64,000 nucleotides of DNA from Lineus longissimus (lineage: Eukaryota; Nemertea; Pilidiophora; Heteronemertea; Lineidae). Below the pieces are notes generated by a model. It was not told the origin of the DNA. It searched no databases and saw only the letters and a list, made by a program, of their open reading frames with translations. The stretch spans positions 2,728,001-2,792,000 of the forward strand of contig NC_088316.1 of assembly GCF_910592395.1 (NCBI RefSeq), read 5' to 3'. Positions 35,001-47,093 of this stretch are shown piece after piece. The first letter of the stretch is position 1. Each line of letters opens with the position of its first letter. A program made the translations under genes and the position numbers.

Positions 35001-38000
35001 GACAACAGTGCGTGTGAGATCACATTGTAGGCACATGCATGTATCAACAAACCTTTTCTCCACCCTGAAGACTGAGTTCAACTTGTCCGTTATTAAACGC
35101 AGCCGACTTCAAATTACTGCCTGGTCGAACATCAACGCCCTCTGCTTTAACTTTATTCGTCGTCCATTTACTGAGATATTCGGGAAGCACTTTGCCCATG
35201 TTGCCAGACTCGGGAAAAAGCTGGGTCACCGTCAGATCACTGTTGGGGGCCTTGGCTGCAAGGAAGACAAAGACTTTGACGTACATGGCAGAAATATGGC
35301 CTCTGTGATAACCAAGCTCACCACCCGAGCTGCCAAAGGAATATAAGCCAAACAGCTAACAGTAGCTGCCTCCTAGCGACTTTTCTGTGGGAAGGTCACG
35401 ATCCATATACATGTATGCATGCTTTCGGTGCCGAAACATCTCATTTTTCTAGTTTTGAGAAATGAAGCGGGCTTGAACTGGAAATGCTGTGATGAGGTGG
35501 TCACAATGTCATTGGTGACGTCACACTCGCAGGCACCCCTTACTCATGACGTTGTGGTATTCATGAAATCACACCCCTTGTTGAAACTAGCCTTATTTGA
35601 TGCATGCCTGTTTACATTTGAGACAAGTAAAGTTGTTTACATTACTTGACAAAATCCTCATACGCATGTGACAGGGAGTGCCGCCTGGTATGAGGTGCAG
35701 ATCGTTTTAGCCAGTATGAAATCTACAAGCGCCACCTAAATGGGGCTTGTCTTCATGAGCGGGATGCCGACAGCCCAGTTACGACATACCTCTCTTTCCA
35801 AGAGCACAGGCCAATTCACTTCCCAAGAAACCACCTCCAACAATAGCTATAGATTTGACATCAGCAGCTTTTGTAACGTCATTGAGACGGTGGAAGTCTT
35901 TTATCTGAAACATTGCAAGGTCACGACAAATCTTAAATCTTTCATGTCGTTTATCAACGATATTTTGGAAGATGACATAAGATGTAACTTTTAATCAAGT
36001 GAATTATTGTTGCAAAACACTGGTATGAAAGTGAAAAGATTGCGTCAAACTCTCGACCTTGTTTGGTCAACTGCCACGGCAAAAATGATCTTTCTTAGTG
36101 ACCACATTGCAAGCCCAACATCATCCTGATTTCAAGGTTCATGAAAAAATATCTCAAACTTACATTTCTAAACAGAGTTGTCCTCTTTTGGACTTCTTCT
36201 GTCGCTTTTGCAAAAACGGGTATAGTTTTCGGCTTTCCTCCAGTGGCGATCAGGCACTTGTCGTATTTCACCTCCCAGCCGTTATCAAGGATCGCGGTCT
36301 GAGCACCGATATCCAACTTGACGACCTTGCGGCCAGTCACCACAGCCACTCCGCCATTCTCCTTCATGTTCAACTCCCTCGGATTAATGTAGAAACTTTC
36401 CGGCTCGTATAAGAGACTTCTTTCCTTGCCGTCCCACTGCTGGAACTTCAGATCTGCGACCTTTGACTCCTCAGTGAACCAGAGTTCCTTTGACAGCGGT
36501 GGCCTCATGTATGGGATGGTGGCCTCATCTCCAATGACTAAGATCTTTGCCTTCGCATCCTGTATCATAGTAGCACATAAATTAGTTTTTTTATGAAGGT
36601 ACTTTTTGATAGGATATTTATTGATAGATCATAAGAAAGATAAATTTTAAATAACTTCAAATAGCAATTCATTAGGCAAAGGCCTAATACTGTACAGTCT
36701 TTTATTCAATATTTGTTTACAAAAGCTCTATGCGGCATTGTAGTGTTGAGTAGCAGGCATTTGGCTCATATCCCTGCTGCATGTCTCACCACTTCTTCCA
36801 ATAAGCAGCTGTGATGTTCAATTTTTCCCTCCTTGATGGTTAGGGACATGTCGCTTGCTGTACAATTTCTGTCTTTGTTAACACTTTAGATTTGAAAATA
36901 ATTTACGGAAACTAATTCCTACCTTGCCCTTGATAGCTCTGTAGGCCGCAAATGATGCTGTACCCGCTCCGATCAGGAGATACTGAGCATGGCCTGGGAT
37001 CTCTGGGAGGCTCTCCAGTGGTACTGGGGCCGGAGTAGCACCCTTACCTAAAATAGACAGCGATGACATTTAGCGTAAAAAATCAAAGCATATTTTACAT
37101 TTGGCAGTTTGAGAAATTGATGGAGACATGAAAGATGGTTGTTGTCCGGTAATTTCACCATTCTACCATTTTAGCTGGAATTTATTTCTGGAGGAGACAC
37201 TGGCAATCTGTTTATTTCTTGTCATCTATGTCACCCATGACCCCATTTTTGAGCAGCACTTTGGTAAAATATGAGTACACATAACTCAGAAGTTTTCACT
37301 GTTCCCTGATTGAGAACAAGATGAGCAATGTACAGATGATGTCCCACCACCAGACAAGACGATACAAGCAAATCTGTCTTGACAGAAGCGAAGCGAAGCA
37401 TTTCTAGTTAGTTGTGCATGAATCATGGCCATTGCGAGAAGTGCGTGTTAAAATGGAGCATGTACTGGACAGAACATTGGATTTCATAGCCAGGCCATTC
37501 GGACATTATCTAAAGTCAATTTCTGACTCATGTTGGTAAAATTTGCTGACTTATTTCAGGCAGGTGAAAACTTTAATATTTTTATCAGATTCAAGGACAG
37601 TGTTACAGCAGTTTTGGTTTGTGGTTATCATTTATCACGGAACAGAGATTAGACTCAAGTAAACGACACTGTTCAGGTATGGCAAAGAAGTGGGATGAAG
37701 TAGGACATGAGTCTGAAGTAGGACATGAGTCTGCTTCAATAGCGAAAGCCTGGCAGTTGCGGTTCTGCCATTAGTGAGTTTCAAAGCTCAACTAGAACTT
37801 GCAGTTACAACAGAACAACAACATAAACCTTTAAAATTGAAAAAGGTTCAAAAACACTGCAACACTTCTTAAAACTCTCAATATTTTGATAATAACAAAG
37901 CAAAAACGTCTCAATATTTGAACATTTGGGAACTTTTGAACAGGTTTGTGTGACCTCACCGCTGAATTGCTTACGAGCAATATCAGATGCAGCTGTTCCA

Positions 38001-41000
38001 ATCTCTATGCCTGTGGCAGTCTCCACGGCCGTGCTTGCAGCGGTCTCGACCGCTTTCTTACTAAGGAGTTTGATGGGTTTCCCAAAACCTTAGAGCAGAT
38101 TTAGAGATTGGGAGAAGAAGCAGAAAAGCATTAGAATTGGTAGTATTTTTCATTGACGCTTATGGAGAGGTTTAGAAGGAGGGAGGCATGCAGAATGATA
38201 GATGGTGGAGAGACATAGGACCTTTACCACAGTGAAAAAAGTTTTAGAGAAGATATTAACAATAGCCCCGCTATTGAGAATAACAAAAAGTGTTTCAATT
38301 TTAACCTCACTTGACTTTGATTGGGCAATATCCTTGGCAGCAGCACCCAGCCCCTCAATTGCTGTCTCTACAGCCATAGTACCAGCAGTTTTCCCCGCTT
38401 CTTTTGAAAGTATTGGTGATACAGATATTTCACTTTGTTTGGCCTGAGAAATGTCTCTCGCAGCAGCACCCAGGCCTTCCGTTGCTGTTTCAACGGCAGT
38501 AGTACCAGCAGTTTTCCCAGCATCTTCCGAAAGTATTGGTGCAGACGATATTCCACTTGGTTTAGCCTGACCAATGTCTTTAGCTGCAGCTCCAAGGCCC
38601 TCGACAGCCATTTCAACGGCTGTGGTGCTAGCGGTTCGACCAGCTTCTTCGGATAAGATATGCACGGGTTCTCCTGTGCAGCGCAACACAAAATCAAATG
38701 ACAACATGAGCAAAGAAGAAACAAACACCACTTGGAGAGGAGGGGACAATAGACCGGGATATCAGGGCTTCCGTTAACCCTGGTGACGTCTTTTTACCCT
38801 TCAAAATGAAGAAAGGATCCTCGGTATAAACTGGACACCCCTTTCAAAACCATTGAGGGACCTTTTAAAAATCATGTTCTTCTCTCTAAAATCCAATTAC
38901 GTGGGTTAGTGGAGGCCCTGGGACTTGTGGAGGTGTCACTCAGGTGCAGGGGTTGTGCTGATGACGTTTAATGACGTCAACGCATCTTGAAAGTCAAACC
39001 ATTTTCTCACCAGGATCAACAGTATCAGTGGCAGTAGCACCTAATCCTTCAGTAGCTGCCTCTTTAACTCCTGAGTCACCTGGAAATATGGCCACTGGTT
39101 CTCTTGAGGGTAAGGCAAATAAACACAACGAAAACAACAAATAAAATCTAAAAGCACAAAAATCATGCAGTGCATGCAACACAAGGTGTTTTACTTTCAG
39201 ACAGCGTCATGAAAAGTCTGATTCTATGAACTGTATTAACACTAACAAAGCAAAAAAATTCTGAAAATATTCCAAGCAAACTGATCAAAATGCAAAGGCA
39301 GAATAATTTTGAAGTCATGACTCACCAGGTTTTGCTTTTGATATGTCAGCCGAGGCTGCGCCAATACCCATGTCACTGGCGGTCTCCACTGCTGTGGCCG
39401 CAGCAGTAATCCCGGCGTCTTTCGATAACACTGGGATTGGTTTTCCTGCGAGTCAAATAAAGTTATATAAACACCATACCACAGATACATGACGACTTAC
39501 CGATGGTGTCAGAAATCCTAAAGACTCTTCCCTTCACTGGATAGATGCATCATGCGGATAGATCGGCATGCACAGACAATGCAGAATGAAGCTCTTTCAA
39601 TTTACAACTTACTGATAATTATGAATTTTTACAACTGCTACTATTGTGGCTCTTTATCAAGAGTAGATTCTACCAATGAATAAATGATAAAAATCTTGAC
39701 CCATCACCACTTCCCCTCACAAGAAAAGGTTAAAGGGAACTGGAACTGCTGAGCGATATATTCAACTTTTCGACTTTCACCGCCCGAGAAAGTCAAACTT
39801 CCAACTTCCTATTCGAGTTCAGATTTGTAGCTCCGCCCCCAGTGCCCGAGCATGCGCAGTTCAATTTGTTATTATTGAGAATCATGTGAGAATCACGCGA
39901 GTCATGCGATCTTTCATTCATGAGTTTTCGTAGTAAATTCCATAGTAGTGACGTCACTCAATGATTGACAGCTTGGCGCCATGTTTCATTCATGCCTCGT
40001 TCTGATCACCCGATACACAGGAAATGAAAACGAGGTCATACGAACTGGCTGGGCGGTTTCAGTTCCCTTTAAGTCACCAGGTAAATACAAACACCAATAG
40101 TGAAACTGCAAAAGAATTTGGGCGCAAGAACTTACCTGGTTTGGCTTTTGATACGTCCCCAGACGCCGCACCGAGACCCATGTCACTAGCCGTCTCTACT
40201 GCTGTGGCGGCAGCCGTCTTCCCAGCCTCTTTTGACAACACATGGATGGGTTCTCCAGCTGAAGGTCATGAAAACATCCGATATGATATTATCAAGATTA
40301 TGGACCTGGAGCAACACTACATCTCACAGCACACCAAATTGGCCAGCTGTTTTTTACTTTACTTTTTTTGGTTCTCGCACAAAGCTTGGATTGGAGTGGC
40401 AATAGTCAGGACTAAGGAGTTTCAAAACACAGGTGAGTCAGCACAATCCACTTTTAAGGTCTTATACATACTCTTAAGGTTTTATATTAGAGGCTCCCTT
40501 CATCTAGACTGGTCACCAACCGAGGCTAGAGATCTGTCTCCCCACAATGTTCATACGAACCTACAACTTCTCCAGCCTTCCGTGCAATATCCTTTGCTGC
40601 CGCAGTTATTTCAGAATCGACGGCAAACTCTAGAGCAGTGGCAGCAGCAGTATCACTGGAGGCGGACGGATTGATCGGAGTGGCACCCCCACCTAGAGGT
40701 GGTAGGCCAAGCATTTCCCGAGGAACTTTGATCTTTTTATAATCTGGTACTCCATGGACATAGAAACAATTGTTTCGGTGCATCTGGAACAGTAAGTCAG
40801 GGGTGAAGAATCTGGTCTCAATTCAAACTAGGCCTACACAGATAGTACACACTTGTAAGACATAATTGTGAGAAAATATCAGTATCACCAGCCAGTTTGC
40901 TTGGAAAGAAGAAGGGTGACACTATTCGACAGCATAGGTTTCCTCCAAGGTCTCCGGTTTCCTCCTACTTTTAGAACTAACATTACAATCGCCCAATATT

Positions 41001-43755
41001 GTTTATAGAGCAAATAATGCCCTAAAGTTGATTCTCAGCTTTCAACTCAATTTTTTTACAACAAGCTTACCACATAAACTGTGACGCCCAAGAAGGCAGT
41101 ACTGGCCAGAATCATCATGTTCCACTTGGTGTTCCGCGCTTGGTAGTTCTGCTGCCAGGAGCCTTTGGGAACTGGCAGGTGATTCATGGTGGTGTGGTGC
41201 TCTATGTCAATCTGTTTGTCGGTCTTCCATTCTGCTGGGGTGTAGCCACTCATACATCTTGATGACGCTTGCTGAACTCCTGAAATGATTTAATTTTTGA
41301 AAAAATAATGAATATTGAAAGAAAATGGGTTTAGGTAGGCCTAGAATCGGCGTGGCGATACAATATCATTCAATGTTACATGCATCTGTCACAGTCAGTG
41401 CAAATCAGCATAGACCATAGGCCCCTGGGTATCAGGCTGTTTCGCTGCATTGCCAGTTCGCTACCAGTCGTTTCGCTACATGTGGCGGTCGTTTCGTTAC
41501 ATGGTAGGTCATTTCGCTACATGGGTGGAGTCGTTTCGCTACATGATGGGTACGGTCGTTTCGTTACATGGAGGGCGTTTCGCTACATGGGTGGAGTCGT
41601 TTCGCGACATGGATGTAGGTCATATCGCTACATCGTAGGTCGTTTCGCTATATGGGTGGAGTCATTATTTTTACTCTATTTTACCCTACTATAATTCCCG
41701 GTGGTGACTACAAATTTATTATAGCACAGTTTGCCGGTAAAAAAACTTATACGGTTTGATGGCGCGCAAGGGGTTCTTGTCGTCCTGGCCTGGGTTAGGC
41801 CACATAAAAAAAAGAGTTGGTGATCGTCCCCGCCCGCCCCTACGAAAAACGCCCGGCCCCATTTTTTGTTAAAATCCTAAATGAAACGGCCAGGGGCCAT
41901 TGTGCTCACCGTATAGATATTTGGTGCTTTGTAATTCATCCAGATTAAGACACATTATACATGTATAGTATATAGGTCAAACCAAAGTCGGTATGACATG
42001 TGATGTATCGTTGCTTGGAGTAAGAACCATAAGAATATCATCAAAAACAAGTCAATAATAAACGAGATATTGCACTTTTTACCTATTTTAGTTTTGGCCT
42101 CCTGGTGGCCGAGTTGAGGACCAGATCAGATCGAAATTCGGTGTCCGAGGTTACATGACGTAGGGAGTCATGTGTATCAAATTTCAAGTTCAAAGCTTTA
42201 GTGGTTAAGAAACGTGCCATAGTTACAATCAAACGACAAATTTACGCCATTTGACCTCTGTGACCTTGAAAAGCAGGTCAGATCAAAAACTCATATGATA
42301 TGTGATGTATCCTTGCTAGGAGAACCTACCATAAAAATGTTATTGAAAACGAATCACTAAAAATAAGCAAGATATTGCACTTCTTACTTTTTCCATTATG
42401 GCCCCCTGGTGGCCGAATTAAGAATCAGATCGAGCCAAAATTTGGCATCAGAGGTTATCTGATGTAGGGGGTTATATGCACCAAGTTTCAAGTTCATAGC
42501 TTTACTGGTTAAGAAACGTGCCATAGTTTACACTCTAACGGCCAATTTACGCCATATGACCTCTGTGACCTTGAAAAGTAGGTCAAATTGACAACCCCTA
42601 AGATATGTGATGTATTCTTCCTAAGGGTACCTACCATAAAAATTTTATCGAAAACAAGTCACTTATAAGCGAGATATCACACTTTTTAGATTTCCACTTT
42701 AGGCCCCCTGGTGGCAAAGTTGAGAATCAGATCAAACTGAAATTCAGCACCAGAGGCTATGTGATACAGGGGGTTATATGTACCAAGTTTCAAGTTCATA
42801 GCTTTAGTGGTTAAGAAACGTGCCATAGTTTACACTCTAACGGCCAATTTACGCCATATGACCTCTGTGACCTTGAAAAGTAGGTCAAATTGACAACCCC
42901 TAAGATATGTGATGTATTCTTCCTAAGGGTACCTACCATAAAAATTTTATCGAAAACAAGTCACTTATAAGCGAGATATCACACTTTTTAGATTTCCACT
43001 TTAGGCCCCCTGGTGGCAAAGTTGAGAATCAGATCAAACTGAAATTCAGCACCAGAGGCTATGTGATACAGGGGGTTAAATGTACCAAGTTTCAAGTTCA
43101 TAGCTTTAGTGGTTAAGAAACGTGCCATAGTTTACACTCTAACGGCCAATTTACGCCATATGACCTCTGTGACCTTGAAAAGTAGGTCAAATTGACAACC
43201 CCTAAGATATGTGATGTATTCTTCCTAAGGGTACCTACCATAAAAATTTTATCGAAAACAAGTCACTTATAAGCGAGATATCACACTTTTTAGATTTCCA
43301 CTTTTGGCCCCCTGGTGGCGAAGTTGAGAATCAGATCAAACTGAAATTCAGCACCAGAGGCTATGTGATATAGGGGGTTATATGTACCAAGTTTCAAGTT
43401 CATAGCTTTAGTGGTTAAGAAACGTGCCATAGTTTACACTCTAACGGCCAATTTACGCCATATGACCTCTGTGACCTTGAAAAGTAGGTCAAATTAAAAA
43501 CCCGTATGATATAAGATGTATACTTGCTATGAGTACCTACAACAAAAGTTTCATCGAAAACAAGTCACTAATAAACGAGATATCACACTTTTTAGATATC
43601 CACATTTGGCCCCCTAGTGGCCAAGTAGAGAATCAGATCGGACAGAAATTTAGTGTCACAGGTCATCTGACCTAGGGGGTCATGTGTACAAAGTTTTAAG
43701 TTCATAGGCCTAGCGGTTAAGAAACGTGCCACTGTTTTTGAACTAGGATACGACG

Positions 43756-43817
<62 letters not shown>

Positions 43818-46800
43818 ACGACGGACACTGCGGTATTGTATAGACTCCCCTACGGTGAGCCAAAAAGTTGGTATATTGTTCTATAGGGTCAGAATTGCAC
43901 GATTTATTTCTTTATTTTTATTACTTGCTTAGAAATATCTGTAGGCCATGCACATTTGTCTCTTTTACTTTTTTGAGGGCCCTGAAAAGGGCCGTATATC
44001 AATGCTTTGCTGCACCAAAGGCCTAGCGCCTCCTAAGGATACCGCCCCGGATTTCTCGTGCCAGTCTGTGTTGTCCGTCGTCGTTGAGATGCACACCATC
44101 ACTCTTCGATTGTATCCATGTATCCGCCAATGAATGGTCATATGGACCCTGCTGTACGCCGCCTCAGCACGACGTTTGTTCCGCGAACTTCAAAGAACAG
44201 GGGAACGAATGCTGCCATTCACATCCTCTGGTCCTCTGGAAGTGCTGCGTTTAATCGCGGAACATGGACTCCCAGCCATTTTGTGCCTCTCCTAAAAGTT
44301 GACAACAAGCGAAAAGGAACCTTGGTCCACGACGAACAGCCCAACAAGCGCAAGCGCAAAGTGATGACATCAAGTCCGACTACTGCTGACCCACCGGCAC
44401 CGCCAACGATTGACATCTCCGCCGTCTCTGACCCCACCGCCGACGTCGTCACTAATCCTCTTCGCCAAAGTCCACCACCCATGATAGACGACTCACCTGA
44501 CTCCACTGGCACCGCGGACGTCACTACGCCACGCGAAAATCCACCACCAATGATGGACATGGACGTCTCTACTACACTATGCGAAAGTCCATCGCCACCT
44601 ATGCGGGAGATTTCCGCCGCCGCCTCACCTGACCCCACCGCCAACGTCAGTATGTACCTATTCCGGGACATAACTCCACCATCGCCTACGCATGCCTCCA
44701 CACTGCTCGAAGACGAGACTTTACCACGCGGGGATCAGACATACAATTTTTGACCTGACGTACGAATTCCGGAGATAAATGAATCATCCATTGAGGAACC
44801 TAGTTCAATTTCGCCGGCCGCGGAAGACTTCGAATTGACGTTTCAAATCGTTGACGTCGGGACTAAACGGTCAAGAAACAAATTGATTGACAGCCACGGT
44901 TACACGTACAACGTTATGCGCCGTCGTAATAACAATATTACAACTGATTGGCAATGCACGATCCGGCCGAAGCATAATCCGTGTCGCGCTATGGTGACAC
45001 AGAAGGGGGACCAATTTATTGTCGGGAGAAAAGCGCATAACCATCAAGCACAACCAGGTGCAGCAGTCGTCTCCAAGATAACCGCGTCCATGAAAGAAAA
45101 AGCCGCCGAAAACGTGTACAAGTCAGCATCCGCTATTGTGACTGAAGTCCTTCTTGAGCACGTGAACTCAGGCCCATGTCCTTCGCTACCGAAAATGAGC
45201 TGCTTAACCAGAGCAACTAATCGCTTTCGCCAGAAGAATCGCCCGCAAGATCCCACAGACTTGGAATTTGAGCTCCAAGAGGACCGCGTCGCTGAAAATT
45301 TTTTTAAAGCTGACATCAATGTCCGAGATCGCCGGCATTTCATCTTCGCAACAGATGAACAAATCCACCTCCTGAGTAAAGCAAAGACCTGGTACGCTGA
45401 TGCCACGTTTAAACTTTGCCGGTCGCCCTTCAAACAGCTTTTCTCTATTAACGCCTTCGTCAAGAGTGGGGAAGACACTAAACAGTTGCCCCTCGCGTTT
45501 GCATTGATGTCCGGCCGAAAGAAGCGCAATTATAAAGCAATCTTGCAAAGGTTGAAGGAGATTGTCGGAGAGGTTCGCGTCGATAACATCGTTATTGACT
45601 TTGAAAGTGCCATGTGGGGGGCTTTCCGCCGAGTATTTCCAGGCATCAACATCACAGGATGTCTGTTCCACTGGACCCAAGCAATTTGGCGGAAAGTCCA
45701 AGAACTCGGCTTGCAAACGGCCTACGCGAACGATAGAAATGCCCACGACTACATAAAGAAGTTAATGGCCCTACCATTCCTTCCCGCAGACAGGATACGC
45801 GAGATTTTCGATGTAATGAAAACAAGGGCAACCTCGCAGCCTCTGTCGCAATTGGTGACGTACATCGAGAATACGTGGTTCGATAATCCGAACTGGAATG
45901 AAACTTCTTGGAGCGTGTACATGTCACCCATACGGACGAACAATGACGTCGAGGGGTGGCAAAACGCGATAAACAGACGGGCCGGAGGACGCAGCGGACT
46001 CCCTTTCTACCAGTTGATCAACCTCTTGAATTCAGAAGCGCAAATTGCGCATCTTCAGGTACGGCTGGTTTCTGAGGGTAAGTTGCGCAGAATACAGCGA
46101 AAGAAGTACGTTGCGCTTCAAAGACGTATCTTTAAGGCATGGGACGATTACAGCGACGGGGAGATAACGACAGAACAGTTGTTGAGAGTTTGTTCGCACT
46201 TGAATGGACCAGTAACCTCATAGCCATCCATTCGCGTTGGCTCGCTCAATTACGTACTTATTATTGATTGACAGGGGTCATTCAACCGCACTTCATTCAA
46301 CGCAGATTTGGAGGCCTTTGCAAGGCCTTCGCGTTGGCTCGCTCGTCGTCCGTATCCGTGTTCGTACTTTATTATTGATTGACAGGGGTCATTCAAACGC
46401 ACTCCAACGCAGATTTGGAGGCCTTTGCAAGGCCTTCGCGTTGGCTCGCTCGTCGTCCGTGTTCGTACTTTATTATTGATTGACAGGGGTCATTCTTACG
46501 CATTTCAACGCAGATTGGAGGCCTTTGCAAGGCCTTCGCGTTGGCTCGCTAGTCGTCCGTGTTCGTACTTTATTATTGATTGACAGGGGTCATTCTTACG
46601 CATTTCACCGTCCACCGGGGGGGGGGGGGGGGTTGGGGGGAGCTTCCCCCCAACGCACTGGTAAAAACCTATGTCGACGGAGGGGGGTTTGGGGGTGTCC
46701 CCCCATTGTAACAGCTGTAGTTGTTAGAGCTTGCACTTAATAACATATGCTCGTAGGGGGGTTCGGGGGAGCTCCCCCGACCTAAAGGGGGGCTCACTAA

Positions 46801-47055
46801 GTCCTCGACTTTACATATTAATTAAAACCGCCAGTATTACTTTTGTAAATAAGTGTGGAGGACTTTGAATTGGTAGACATTTGTTACGTTTTTATTTCGT
46901 TACCCTATAACAAACTTTTTTTGGAACGAACAGAACATTTCCGAGTTTTTGTTTCAAACTTTTGTCATGCACCCGCACACTTAGCCCGTTCAAACTGCAT
47001 GCGGCAAAAATCAAATTTGGTTACTACGCCGTGAATAATGATGATGATAATGATA

Positions 47056-47093
<38 letters not shown>

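Noticed and set aside
41071-41279. Separate small respiratory-subunit gene beside AIFM1-A
   Set aside because: The exon fits the phase on both sides, and its position, phase and SW/KW motif match the anchor exon of AIFM1-B, so it is best read as part of AIFM1-A.
43592-43828. Poly-arginine protein on the minus strand
   Set aside because: It is the translated CGA microsatellite.
46237-46740. Open frames after the transposase
   Set aside because: They only read through the 96-bp tandem repeats and G-rich patch.
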